This document shows, in pieces, positions 44,630-53,548 of a DNA stretch of 63,767 bases. Both the position numbers and the translations under genes were made by a program. Positions within the stretch are counted from its first letter, which is position 1, and each line of letters begins with the position of its first letter. The stretch covers positions 1 through 63,767 of the forward strand of contig JANXCE010000009.1 in assembly GCA_025059715.1 (NCBI GenBank). The letters are read 5' to 3'. The notes under the pieces are model-generated. The model had not been told where the DNA came from. It did no database searches and worked only from the letters and a program-made list of their open reading frames with translations. The DNA is from Caldimicrobium sp. Its GTDB lineage: Bacteria > Desulfobacterota > Thermodesulfobacteria > Thermodesulfobacteriales > Thermodesulfobacteriaceae.

Positions 44630-45545
44630 CCAACACATCTCTTCTCTGATCCATTAAAGAGGCTTCTTTCAGGGATTCCTAATAAATATATAGCACTTGG
44701 GCTACTAAAGAGGCTTATGGGGTGTGTAAGAGCATATTGTAGAGGTGTATCCAGATCGAGAACACCAAAGAGGAAGGCGCAAAAGCAGTGGAAAGCAAGG
44801 ATTGTAAAGCTTATTTTGGAAATTTTGAGATATAATACATAAGGAAGAGACTACGCATAGATAAGAAGAAGTTTAAGCCACTCAAAAGATATGCAAGGTG
44901 AGGGGTATGGCTCTGGCGTCCCTATCTCCGATTGGAAGTATCTACGATTGGAAGGATTATAGAGTATTTGAAAGGAAGGGGTTTGAGGAAAGATAATGAA
45001 GGGGCTTTAATTATTATGAGAGGATTGGGAAGTTTACAGAGAGGGAGAGGAGGAAGCGGTATAGAGGTGGTAGGAGGGTATTACAGCCTGGGGAGTTGGT
45101 GCAGATAGATGTAATTATGTATTTTTGGATGGGATTAGGAGGTATGTTTTGGTTGCAAAGGATGTGGCTAGTAGATCTGGATTTGCGTTTGAAGAGCAGT
45201 CATTTATCGAACAGGAGTGGGAGGACTTTTTGTAGTAAGTTTAAGGCGGATGCTCCCTTTGAGATAAGAGGCGTGTAGAGAGACTTTGGGAGTGAGTTTT
45301 TAGGGGAATTGGCGAGGGAGCTTGAAAGGGAGAGAGTGGGTATGTAGAGAGGTTTGACCGGATGTTGGAGGAGGAGTTAATGAGTATAGGGAGTGGATGT
45401 TGAAGGATGATTTGAAGGAGTTTAACAGGGAGCTTATGAGGTATTTGATATGGTATAATACGGAGAGGGTGCATAGTGGTCTTGGGAAGGTATCGCCTTG
45501 AGAGTGGATTCGTTTCAAATATTAAGAGCATTCCCCTCAGTTTAA
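44630..45545 (+). mobile_element. Degenerate IS481-like insertion sequence, copy C
   Basis: This is the longest plus-strand copy. Broken frames give SRSRTPKRKAQKQWKAR, LQPGELVQIDVIMYFWMGL, SSHLSNRSGRTF, SKFKADAPFEIRGV, DFGSEFLGELARELERE, and FNRELMRYLIWYNTERVHSG in order. Multiple stops and frameshifts are present. It ends with CCCCTCAGTTTAAAATCC and TATGGACTTA, the shared right end. Its left 120 nt match those of copy D. Confidence 0.75.
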
Positions 45546-45559
45546 AATCCTATGGACTT

Positions 45560-45745
45560 AAACAGCCTCCCCCTCTCAGGCGCAAAGGTCTCAGAGCTCC
45601 TCAGTAGCACCTTCCTTACAACTACAGATAGGCAGACCTTGTGAAAAGGCTTAAAGCTCAAACAAGGCACCCTTATCTACTTTACACTCCCAGAGCACCC
45701 TTGATCCCACCTTGTTTCCAAGACTTCTAGGAATTCCAAAAAGCT
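45560..45745 (+). pseudogene. Fragment of a second Rpn-type nuclease gene
   Basis: Residues AKVSELLSSTFLTT, KGLKLKQGTLIYFTLPEHP and LVSKTSRN match, with changes, the segment KVRELFENTFPTT to PTLPLRL of the pseudogene at 27905. Only about 60 codons remain and a stop interrupts it. It sits directly after IS copy C. Confidence 0.55.
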
Positions 45746-45829
45746 TGCTTCCTCAATCACAAAGGTGATCTCTTTTCAACTCTTACTTTTTTTCTGGGTT
45801 TTATAGCCTTGAGTAATTAAGAATATAGC

Positions 45830-45857
45830 TTGTCCTTTCAGAAAAGACTATTATACT
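45830..45857 (+). promoter_or_regulatory. Promoter of the coiled-coil gene
   Basis: TTGTCC (45830-45835), 16-bp spacer, TATACT (45852-45857), followed by AAGGGGG and the ATG at 45890. It suggests the gene is live although it sits in IS debris. Confidence 0.6.
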
Positions 45858-45889
45858 AATTAAGTAAGACTTAGACTAAGGGGGACTGA

Positions 45890-46489
45890 ATGAATGGGTT
45901 AGAAGCCTTAACCCAGAGCGAATTAAGAGGATGGGTGGCCTCCATTGTGGAAGAGGTCATCAAGGAAAAGCTAGGGGAGTTTGTGATAAAGCATGAGCGG
46001 GAGGCAAGGGAGATCTCCTTAGTGGAGAGGCTGTTGAGAGTGGAGGAAGAGCTAAAGTTTTTGAGGCAGTTAGAGGAGGAAAGGTTTAGCGCCTTGCTGA
46101 AGGAGATGAATGCTCGCTTTGAGGCCATGAATGCCCGCTTTGAAGCTCTACAAAAGGAAATGAACACCCGTTTTGAAGCCATCAATGCTCGTTTTGAGGC
46201 ACTGCAAAAGGAAATGAATGCTCGCTTTGAAGCCATGAATGCCCGCTTTGAAGCTCTACAAAAGGAAATGGATACTCGCTTTGAAGCCATGAATGCTCGT
46301 TTTGAAGCTCTACAAAAGGAAATGGATACTCGCTTTGAAGCCATGAATGCCCGCTTTGAAGCTCTACAAAAGGAAATGAATACTCGCTTTGAAGCCTTGG
46401 AGAGAAGATTTAATTTCCTTCAGTGGTTAATTGTAGGTGGCTTTTCCTTCCTGAGCCTTCTTTTGGTCTTAATAAGATTTGGATCTTGA
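45890..46489 (+). CDS. Coiled-coil repeat protein with C-terminal membrane anchor (DUF1640/CCDC90-like)
   Basis: This 199-aa protein has a charged helical N-terminal part, then five tandem copies of an 18-residue unit (MNARFEAMNARFEALQKE and variants) at residues 73-162, a partial sixth, and one transmembrane helix near 177-195. Eighteen residues equal a heptad plus a hendecad, so a continuous coiled coil is expected. The shape resembles bacterial DUF1640 proteins, related to the mitochondrial CCDC90/MCUR1 family. A tail-anchored topology with the coil in the cytoplasm is likely. The function is unknown. Confidence 0.8.
   Translation: MNGLEALTQSELRGWVASIVEEVIKEKLGEFVIKHEREAREISLVERLLRVEEELKFLRQLEEERFSALLKEMNARFEAMNARFEALQKEMNTRFEAINARFEALQKEMNARFEAMNARFEALQKEMDTRFEAMNARFEALQKEMDTRFEAMNARFEALQKEMNTRFEALERRFNFLQWLIVGGFSFLSLLLVLIRFGS
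46106..46375 (+). repeat. Five tandem 54-nt repeats
   Basis: Codons 73-162 of the coiled-coil gene are five near-identical 54-nt units, with a sixth partial unit after them. Units 4 and 5 are identical at protein level. High nucleotide identity suggests recent slippage or recombination, so copy number may vary between strains. Confidence 0.9.
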
Positions 46490-46629
46490 GTTTTTTGCCA
46501 TTAAGTTAAAGCCTTTTCTGGATATGACTTTTTGAGAAAATTGTAGAAATAAAGCCATTATTTACACTGGTGCTCTAACTGCCCCTCAGTAAAATTTCAA
46601 GTGAAATATTAGTTTTGCCTCCTTTGTTT

Positions 46630-47160
46630 AAATAAATTACGCTTCTTTCAAGGATTCCCAAAAGATATATGGCACTTGAGCAACTAAAGAGCCTTATAAG
46701 GTATGTATGACGGGCATAGCATAGAGGAGTATCCAGATCGAGAACACTAAAGAGGAAGGCACAAAAGCCATGGAGAACAGAGGTTGTGGGGTTTGTTTTA
46801 GAGAAATTCGGGATTTAAAGGGATGAGACCACGCGACAGCTAAGGAGAAGCTTTAAGCACTTGGTGGATTGATCTTGCAGGAAGAGGGACATGGCTTTGG
46901 TGTCAGTATCTACGATCGGAAGGACTTTAAAAATATTAGCTTCAGTTTTTATGGTAAGAGGGGGAGGTTTATAAAGAGGGAAGAAGAGGAAGGGGTTAGT
47001 GGATTTTGATTTGCCCATGAAGAGTGACCGTTTATCAAGTAGCACTGGGAGGTAGATTTAGAGTAAGTTAAAGGCTTAAGAAGGTATCACCTTTGAAGTT
47101 ACTTTGTTACAAATTTTACAAGCCTTTTCATTTAGTCAGAAATTCCATGGGCTCATAACA
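46630..47160 (+). mobile_element. Degenerate IS481-like insertion sequence, copy D
   Basis: The left part (GCTTCTTTCAAGGATTCCCA, GTATCCAGATCGAGAACAC, AAGAGGAAGGCACAAAAG) matches copy C base for base over long stretches. The middle has a large deletion and the right end (TTGTTACAAATTTTACAAG then TCCATGGGCTCATAA) is the common tail with changes. It is more decayed than copy C. Confidence 0.65.
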
Positions 47161-47230
47161 CATATCTTGACATTGAACAAGAGATTGAGTAAACTCTTTG
47201 GAAATCCTCTATCTGAAGGAGGTTCCTTGC

Positions 47231-48347
47231 ATGTCTCTAAGAATTTTCCTATTGAAGCTTCTTGAAAGGGACTTTATAAAGAGACCTATTAAAGCTCTAC
47301 TTAAGAGGATTTCTAAAACACCACCTGGCTTGATAAAAATTGCCATGTTTGACATAAGGTTTGCACAATTTGAAGGTTTAACCATAATACCAAGGACTTG
47401 GTATGAATTTTTCAAAAAGCATTCTGCCGAGATTGAAGACCTATTTGAGGCTCTGCTTTCGGGTATGGATGAAAAAAGTATAGAAACTGCAAGGTTGGTT
47501 TGGGAGAGAAATGTCACCTTTGGTCCTCTCTCAAAGTTTACTGATCTCGTTTATGTCCCTGCAGATTCTTTCTTTACCGAAGAAGAGCTTAAAGCTCAGA
47601 GATATGTGGAAGGTCTTATTAATAAGGTTAAAAGGAATTATAAGTTACCCATAGATCATTATGAAGAACCAGTATTTATCTATGAGCATGGTTTAACCTT
47701 TGTTAAAGAAGTGTTAAACGGGGGGGCGGAGGCTTAGTGACTATTTTAGAGAGGCTATATTTATCGATGGAGGAGGATTCATTGGGGATTCCCTTCTTGT
47801 GTTTCAAAAATACGAGCCCTCAAAGGTTATTATCTTTGAGCCAGCCCCAGAAAACATCAAACTTATGGAAAGAACCATTCAACTAAATCGCTTAGATCCC
47901 TCAAGGGTCGTGATTGTAAAGGCAGGACTGAGTAATAAAGAACATAAGGCTATTTTTTATGTTGATAAGAGGAATTCTGGTGGTTCAACTTGTGAATTTG
48001 AACTAAAGGAAAGGGGTTGCCATTCCTATGAGATAGAGTTAACGAGCCTTGACACTTTTTGTGAGAAAAATAGAGAAATTTTTAGGGATAGGGCAATTAG
48101 ACTTATTAAACTTGACATTGAAGGGGCGGAGCTTAAGGCGGTAGAGGGTGCCATAAAGACCATAAGAGAAAATAGACCCATTCTTCTAATTTCTATCTAT
48201 CACAAACCAGAAGACTTCTTCTTTATAAAACCTCTTTTAGACCAAAAGGTGGAAAATTATCGATACTTTATAAGAAAATTTGCACCGAATTTTCCAACTC
48301 TCGAAACTTACCTAATAGGAGTTCCTGGAGAGCTTTTTTCAAAGTAA
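47231..48347 (+). pseudogene. FkbM-type methyltransferase, interrupted by one frameshift in a G7 run
   Basis: The first frame (47231-47737) gives an N-terminal region of 168 aa; the second continues with FIDGGGFIGDSLLVF, KVIIFEPAPENIKLMERTI, LKLDIEGAELKAVEGA-type and LISIYHKPEDF, the FkbM SAM-dependent methyltransferase core. Removing one G from the run at 47720-47726 joins them into one protein of about 371 aa. The start at 47231 follows AAGGAGG. Everything else is intact, so this may be a phase-variable gene or a sequencing error instead of decay. The target is probably a glycan or polyketide. Confidence 0.8.
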
Positions 48348-48774
48348 ATTTTTTAGCCAGAAGTTTAAAGCCTATTTTGTGCCCTTTCGTGTCACTTATT
48401 TTTTATTTTCGACTTTAGAATAGAGCTTTCCGTATTCTAATTGGTTCCATAGCTCTAAGCTTTGCATTAGGGAGTCAGCCAATCAAGAGGGTTGGAGACA
48501 CCCTTAAGATTTGTTAAACGAATTAGGTAAAACCTCCTTTACAAGGGACACTTGCAATGTTCCTTTCGATTATAGTTTACTCGATAATACTTTGCTCATT
48601 ATGGTCACCCATATTGGTACTTTCCCGGTCTCACAAAGGGAAAAACTCCCCCTCTATTTTCCTTCAAAGGCTCTAACTTGTTTAAGCTTTAATCTGTTAC
48701 TTTATGTGGTGGAGTGTTGGGGGATAAGGGTCATGGAGGATAGGGAGTTAGGGGATCCCCCTAAATTGTAGAGG
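48348..48774. other. Spacer without a recognisable gene
   Basis: This stretch holds an open frame of 86 codons at 48511-48771 whose product resembles nothing I know and whose composition is not gene-like. I see no RNA gene. It is probably eroded accessory DNA. Confidence 0.4.
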
Positions 48775-48935
48775 TTGATGGCTTTAAGGAGTTAACCAGG
48801 GAGCTTGGGAGGAATTTGATATGATACAAAAAAAGTAGAGGGTGCAAAGTGGGCATTGGGAATGTGTAGCCCTGGGAGTAGATTTGTTACTGAGAATTCC
48901 CCTCAGTCTAAAGACATACAGACTCATACAACAAA
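48775..48935 (+). mobile_element. IS481-like right-end fragment, copy E
   Basis: About 160 nt matching the C-terminal end of the transposase (GAGCTTGGGAGGAATTTGAT, AGAGGGTGCAAAGTGG) and the common tail CCCCTCAGTCTAAAG with ACAGACTCAT. Only the right end remains. Confidence 0.6.
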
Positions 48936-49034
48936 GTGCTTTACAAAGGCGATGAAATGTGCTAACTTAAGTTTAATAACCTAAGTTTAATGAATCCCCT
49001 TTATAGAAGTAAAGATTGAACTCGGGGTGATACG

Positions 49035-50276
49035 ATGAAAAAATTAATAATTTTTCTTATTTTAGCTTTTCATTGTGTCCTTGGAAACTCTATGGCTCAG
49101 CCCAGTAAAAAGGTGCTTATTCTTCCCTTTGAGATCTACGCACCTCAGGACCTTTCTTATCTTAAAAGAGCTATACCGGAGATGCTAACCAGTAGGCTCT
49201 TTGTTCCTGACAGAATTTCTGTCATAGAGTTAGAAAAAGTGGAAAGGGAGTTAAAACAATATCCTTTGATAGAGAAAAAAACTGCTCAAGAAATAGGAGC
49301 CAAGGTTAAAGCGGATTTTGTCATCTGGGGAAGTATCTCGGTCCTCGGTGATGTGGTAAGTATTGATGCCCAAATATTAGAGCTCACGGGAAATAAAAAG
49401 CCCGCTCAGTTCTTTCAGGAAGTAAGGGGACTTTCTGAAATTATTCCCCAGATAACGCGCTTTAGTAGAAAGGCAAGGCTTTACATAGAAGGAAAGGAAG
49501 AAGACTTTTATAGGGAGGACCTCTCTCTTGCTTATGGGGTTCAAGGTTTTGTTCCAGGAAGAGCACATCCAGAAAGAGGCTTTTTCGGCTATGTTCCCTA
49601 CCCAACAAGACCAATTAGAGAAGAACCTCCTGTTGAAAGAGCAAAACCCCGATTTGGAGAACATGGAGATCCAGCTTATGAAGGCTTAACTAAAGATATA
49701 GTAATTGATCTTTCAGGACCACAACCAAGAATAGGAATAGCTCGGGAAAAGGCCCCAGCTGTTGTTAATGCTACTCAGCCATCTCCATATCTTTATTATT
49801 ATCCCCCTCAGCCTTATTACCAATATTCTCCTCCACCTTATTATTACTATAAAGCCCCTCCAGCTGAGGAGGGTATGCTTTCTAAGATAAAAAGAGCTCT
49901 GTGGCCTTTTGGAAAGGATGAACGCAGATTAGGCCAACCACTTTATCCTCAACAAATTACCCCTCAACCCCTGTATCCTCAACCCCTTCCTGTTCCTCCC
50001 CAAAATGTTCCGGCTCCTCCCCAAAGTGTTATTCAACAAAACCTGCCACAAGCAAATATTCCCAGTCCTATACCCCAAAATCAAAGCGAAATCCCAGTAA
50101 CCCAAACTCAGCCCGCACCTCCATCCCCTCCTCAGCAACCCCCTACACAAGTCCCCTCTATGACAGCTTCACCTCCTGTTTCTGCCTATCCGCCCCCACC
50201 GGTGCCTCAAGGACAAACCCAAGGACAAAGGGGACAAACACCTTCAGTTAAGGACCATCCCTGGAGATGGCAATAA
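49035..50276 (+). CDS. Secreted protein with TolB/FlgO-like N-terminal domain and Pro/Gln-rich tail
   Basis: This 413-aa protein has a signal peptide (MKKLIIFLILAFHCVLGNSMA). Residues 25-160 (KKVLILPFEIYAPQDLSYLK, LTSRLFVPDRISVIE, KADFVIWGSISVLGDVVSID) resemble the TolB N-terminal/FlgO-type domain found in outer-membrane-associated proteins. From about 255 the chain is rich in Pro, Gln and Tyr (YYYPPQPYYQY, PPQNVPAPPQSV) and looks disordered. GGGGTGAT precedes the ATG. A role at the envelope is likely; the exact function is not known. Confidence 0.7.
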   Translation: MKKLIIFLILAFHCVLGNSMAQPSKKVLILPFEIYAPQDLSYLKRAIPEMLTSRLFVPDRISVIELEKVERELKQYPLIEKKTAQEIGAKVKADFVIWGSISVLGDVVSIDAQILELTGNKKPAQFFQEVRGLSEIIPQITRFSRKARLYIEGKEEDFYREDLSLAYGVQGFVPGRAHPERGFFGYVPYPTRPIREEPPVERAKPRFGEHGDPAYEGLTKDIVIDLSGPQPRIGIAREKAPAVVNATQPSPYLYYYPPQPYYQYSPPPYYYYKAPPAEEGMLSKIKRALWPFGKDERRLGQPLYPQQITPQPLYPQPLPVPPQNVPAPPQSVIQQNLPQANIPSPIPQNQSEIPVTQTQPAPPSPPQQPPTQVPSMTASPPVSAYPPPPVPQGQTQGQRGQTPSVKDHPWRWQ

Positions 50277-50872
50277 ACAAAAAATCTCTCGTTAGTAATA
50301 GAGTGCTATAAAGCAGGGAATGTTGGGGAGTTTTTTCTAAAAGTAGCTCTAAAATCAAATCTTTCTTATTATTAAACCGTTTCTATCTATTTCCCATCTT
50401 CTAGAAAAGTTAGTAAAGTAGCTCTTTCTAATAAAGTGGCTGTCTTTACAGGTGTGCTCTGGGAGCTTTCATTTTGGTATTCAAATTTGAAAACCAATTC
50501 TATCCTACGCTTATCTAACCTTTTTCTACTGAGTAATGTTGTTAGAAAGGAAGTCCCCTTTGCTTAGGTAAGTGGGCTCAAAAAGGGCAGGAAAACAATT
50601 AATTATGTGCCACGAAACTTAGTAAATATACACAAAGAGTATACATTGATAAAGAGATACCAACCAATTTTCTAAAAACTTAAAGAATTTTCTAAAAACT
50701 TAAAGATTTAGTTAAAGAGACACTTTTCAAAGGGAAAAATATATGACAGTTCAAAGGACTTTAGGAGAAGCAGAGCTGCTACAAAGAAAGATGTGATGAG
50801 TCTTTATATGGAGTGTAGGCCCTTACCCTATATGGAAGAGGTAGGGGCAAACTTAGTAGTAATAAGAAAGAC
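50277..50872. other. Intergenic region with a 20-bp tandem repeat and a hairpin
   Basis: No gene is recognisable. Two perfect copies of AATTTTCTAAAAACTTAAAG stand side by side at 50666-50705. GCCCTTACC (50819-50827) can pair with GGTAGGGGC (50840-50848), with one GU, near the 3' end of the Mth938-like gene; there is no T run, so I do not call it a terminator. Confidence 0.5.
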
Positions 50873-51226
50873 CTAACAGGTTAAATGAAAGGCACCAGCT
50901 AAGGAGACTCCCTTGGCAAGGAGTTGATTAAAGCGCTCTACTGCTTGGGGAGTAGGATAGCTTTCTAAGATAATATTGAGTTCCTTGGCCTTATCTTTGA
51001 CTTTCTCTTCAACTCTCATTATACCGCTGGCTCCTGTTCCTATAATAAGGTAATCGGGTTTGAAGGCAAATACTTCTACTAAATCCTCTACCTGAAGAAG
51101 ATGCCCTTCCTTTCTCCACCAGTTTGAGAGGATCCTTTCTTCATTACCCCTTTTAAGAATGATTAGATCTCTGTTATAGGTTTTACCTGCATAAGTAAGT
51201 TCTCCGAATTGATATTTTGTGATCAT
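50873..51226 (-). CDS. Mth938-like domain protein (DUF498)
   Basis: This 117-aa protein has the Mth938 pattern: FGELTYAGKTYNRDLIIL, RKEGHLLQVEDLVEVFAFKPDYLIIGTG in pieces, and VERFNQLLAKG. The family includes NDUFAF3, a complex I assembly factor of mitochondria. In bacteria the role is unknown. It follows prfA by 7 nt. Confidence 0.88.
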   Translation of the reverse strand: MITKYQFGELTYAGKTYNRDLIILKRGNEERILSNWWRKEGHLLQVEDLVEVFAFKPDYLIIGTGASGIMRVEEKVKDKAKELNIILESYPTPQAVERFNQLLAKGVSLAGAFHLTC

Positions 51227-51233
51227 AGGTTTG

Positions 51234-52337
51234 TTAAGCGGCTAACCCTAAGCTTTGCTCTTCCCGTTTCAGCGCTTCGGTTCTAAAATGGGTTATTAAC
51301 GCATCTATAAACTCGTCCAGTTCACCATCTAAAACCTCAGGCAGATTATAATTAGTGATACCTACTCTGTGATCGGTAACTCTATTTTGGGGAAAATTGT
51401 AGGTTCTAATCTTTTCACTTCTTTCTCCGGTTCCCACTTGGGCTCTTCTTTCCCTTTGAATTCTTTCATTTTGTTCCCTTTGGGCAAGTTCATAAAGTTT
51501 TGCTCGGAGGATCTTTAAAGCGGTAGCTTTATTTTGATGTTGGCTTCTCTCGTTTTGACAGGAAACCACTATGCCTGTGGGAAGATGGGTAATGCGGACC
51601 GCACTTTCTGTTTTGTTTACATGTTGCCCACCGTGTCCACCTGCCCTCATGGTCTCTATCTTGAGGTCCTCAGGTCTTATCTCAATTTCTACTTCGTCCA
51701 CCTCAGGTAACACGGCAACAGTTACAGTAGAAGTGTGAATACGCCCTGAAGATTCAGTTATAGGCACCCGTTGCACCCGGTGAACACCACTTTCAAATTT
51801 AAGCCTGCTATAAGCTCCCTTTCCATCAATTTTCGCAATTACTTCTTTCACTCCACCAAGCCCTGTTTCATTAATATCTAAGATATCAAATTTCCAACCC
51901 TTTTTCTCCGCATATCTCTGATACATACGGAGAAGTTCACTGGCAAATAGGGCTGCCTCTTCCCCACCCGCTCCAGCTCTAATCTCAAGAATAACACCCT
52001 TTTCATCATGGGGATCCTTAGGTAAAAGCATAAGGGGAAGGTTCCTTTCCAAATGTTCTACTTGATGTTCTAAACTCTTTATCTCTTCGCGAGCTAAAGC
52101 CTTTAATTCCTCATCGGCCTCTTCCAGAAGCTTTTTATTTTCCTCAATTTCCTGAAGAGCTCGTTTATACTCCCGATAAGCTTTTACAATATCTTCCAGG
52201 GAGGAAAGTTCTTTGGCCAATTTAGCATATACTTCAGGATCTGAGGTTATTTGGGGATCAGACAATCTTTTAGTAAGCTCTTCAAAGCGGTCCTCTAAGG
52301 CCTTTAATTTGCTGAGATAAAACTTCGATAAACTCAT
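51234..52337 (-). CDS. prfA: Peptide chain release factor 1
   Basis: This 367-aa factor ends translation at UAA and UAG. The catalytic GGQ is in [19 protein letters not shown], and the codon-reading tripeptide is PIT ([14 protein letters not shown]), the PxT form of RF1, not the SPF of RF2. It follows rpmE by 21 nt. Confidence 0.97.
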   Translation of the reverse strand: MSLSKFYLSKLKALEDRFEELTKRLSDPQITSDPEVYAKLAKELSSLEDIVKAYREYKRALQEIEENKKLLEEADEELKALAREEIKSLEHQVEHLERNLPLMLLPKDPHDEKGVILEIRAGAGGEEAALFASELLRMYQRYAEKKGWKFDILDINETGLGGVKEVIAKIDGKGAYSRLKFESGVHRVQRVPITESSGRIHTSTVTVAVLPEVDEVEIEIRPEDLKIETMRAGGHGGQHVNKTESAVRITHLPTGIVVSCQNERSQHQNKATALKILRAKLYELAQREQNERIQRERRAQVGTGERSEKIRTYNFPQNRVTDHRVGITNYNLPEVLDGELDEFIDALITHFRTEALKREEQSLGLAA

Positions 52338-52358
52338 AGTTTAGAAGATAAGGACTGG

Positions 52359-52571
52359 TTATTTCTTATAAAAATCTGAATATTTTTTCATGAATTTTTC
52401 TATTTTACCTTCAGTATCAACAAAGCGAGATTCTCCTGTAAAGAAAGGATGACAATTAGAACATACTTCTACTCTAAGTTCTCTTCTAGTGGATCCAACC
52501 TGGATTTCGTTACCACAGGCGCATCTAATGATCGCATTTTCATAATACTCTGGATGAATTTCTTTTTTCAT
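52359..52571 (-). CDS. rpmE: Ribosomal protein L31
   Basis: This 70-aa protein has the L31 pattern MKKEIHPEY, CACGNEIQVGST and CSNCHPFFTGE; the cysteines mark the zinc-binding form. I chose ATG 52571 because AAGGGG lies 11 nt before it; the GTG four codons upstream is too close to that site. Confidence 0.95.
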   Translation of the reverse strand: MKKEIHPEYYENAIIRCACGNEIQVGSTRRELRVEVCSNCHPFFTGESRFVDTEGKIEKFMKKYSDFYKK

Positions 52572-52605
52572 CTGTTTTTTCACCCCTTAAGATTCAATAT
52601 AAATA

Positions 52606-52679
52606 CGCCCCCGGAGGGACTCGAACCCCCAACCTGCGGATTAGAAGTCCGCTGCTCTATCCTGTTGAGCTACAGGGGC
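52606..52679 (-). tRNA. tRNA-Arg (anticodon TCT)
   Basis: A 74-nt cloverleaf: acceptor GCCCCTG/CGGGGGC, anticodon loop CTTCTAA, T-arm GGGGG-TTCGAGT-CCCTC, discriminator G. CCA is not encoded. Anticodon TCT reads AGA/AGG codons, which are common in this genome. Confidence 0.95.
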
Positions 52680-52694
52680 TTTTCATCTTGCTTA

Positions 52695-52723
52695 ATTTTA
52701 ATACAAAAAATTTCTTTTGACAA
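52695..52723 (-). promoter_or_regulatory. Promoter of tRNA-Arg (shares its -35 with the opposite promoter)
   Basis: Minus strand: TTGTCA (52718-52723), 17-bp spacer, TAAAAT (52695-52700). The -35 overlaps the plus-strand TTGACA at 52717-52722; the 7-bp TTGACAA serves both. Confidence 0.65.
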
Positions 52724-52744
52724 GAGTTCAAAGGATTGTATAAT
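52717..52744 (+). promoter_or_regulatory. Promoter of the nine-gene operon
   Basis: TTGACA (52717-52722), 16-bp spacer, TATAAT (52739-52744). Both boxes are perfect. The start would fall at about 52751-52752, on the ATG itself, so the transcript is predicted to be leaderless. Confidence 0.75.
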
Positions 52745-52751
52745 AGGGGTA

Positions 52752-53537
52752 ATGCCTTGGGAAGAAATTAGAGAAAGTTTTTTTGAAGATCTCAAAGGTG
52801 AATACATAGAGAACTTCCTTAGGGATCTTCCGCCTTGGGAAGTTTTAAAGAATCTAAAGGAGTTTCTTTACGATACTGTTCCTCCATTACCTCGGATCAT
52901 ATCCATTAAAACACCTCTAAAGGAACCCCTTTTTTTAACGGAAGAGGGAGAGCTATATCCCTTAAATGTGTTAGAGGAGAATGAGGGGAGATTTTTTCAT
53001 AGAGGAAAGGAGTTAAGGGGAGCAATTCTGCATGCAGGAGCTGTTTTAATGGGTAGAAAGATTTATTTTGCTAAGGGAGTAGTTGTTGAACCAGGGGCCT
53101 TCCTTGAAGAACCCTGTTATTTTTCAGAAAATACTCAAATTAGGCATGCCTCCTATGTTAGGGGGGCGGTCTACACAGGAGCTGGTGCAGTTATAGGACA
53201 TACCACGGAGGTCAAAAATAGCCTTTTCCTCTCCGGAGCAAAAGCTGCCCATTTTGCTTATGTGGGAGATAGTATACTTGGAAAAAATGTCAATCTTGGT
53301 GCTGGAACTAAACTTGCTAACTTGAAATTTTTGAAAAAAGAAATTATCCTTGAAGTAGGTGGACAAAAAATAAATACAGGACTGAAAAAGTTAGGGGCAA
53401 TCCTTGGAGATAGGGTGCAAACAGGTTGTAATGTAGTGCTTCAACCTGGGACTCTTATAGGGAAGGATTCCTATGTCTATCCCTGTAGAGCACCTTCTGC
53501 AGGATACTATCCCCCAGGGACTAAAATTAAGGCCTAA
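52752..53537 (+). CDS. Left-handed beta-helix nucleotidyltransferase/acetyltransferase-like protein (GlmU C-terminal-like)
   Basis: This 261-aa protein has a helical N-terminal third and hexapeptide repeats from about 100 on (AILHAGAVLMG, VVVEPGAFLEEPCYF, GAVIGHTTEVKNSLFLSGAKAAHFAYVGDSILG in pieces, VNLGAGT). It resembles the acetyltransferase half of GlmU but lacks the N-terminal pyrophosphorylase domain. The substrate is likely a sugar phosphate. The open frame extends further upstream but would cross the tRNA and rpmE, so the ATG at 52752 is the start. Confidence 0.82.
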   Translation: MPWEEIRESFFEDLKGEYIENFLRDLPPWEVLKNLKEFLYDTVPPLPRIISIKTPLKEPLFLTEEGELYPLNVLEENEGRFFHRGKELRGAILHAGAVLMGRKIYFAKGVVVEPGAFLEEPCYFSENTQIRHASYVRGAVYTGAGAVIGHTTEVKNSLFLSGAKAAHFAYVGDSILGKNVNLGAGTKLANLKFLKKEIILEVGGQKINTGLKKLGAILGDRVQTGCNVVLQPGTLIGKDSYVYPCRAPSAGYYPPGTKIKA

Positions 53538-53548
53538 GAGGAGGATTT

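Noticed and set aside
45241-45531. Minus-strand open frames across IS copy C
   Set aside because: They are antisense shadows of the decayed transposase, with no own motifs.
46106-46375. CRISPR-like tandem repeat
   Set aside because: The units are contiguous without spacers and keep the reading frame of a coiled-coil protein; no cas genes are in the window.
48511-48771. 86-codon open frame in the island
   Set aside because: No ribosome site, no recognisable family and composition unlike neighbouring genes.
50819-50848. Rho-independent terminator after the Mth938-like gene
   Set aside because: The stem is good but no T run follows on the transcribed strand, so I only record it as a hairpin.
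52449-52751. Upstream extension of the beta-helix gene's open frame
   Set aside because: It would run across tRNA-Arg and antisense to rpmE; the perfect promoter at 52717-52744 lies inside it, and homology begins after 52752.
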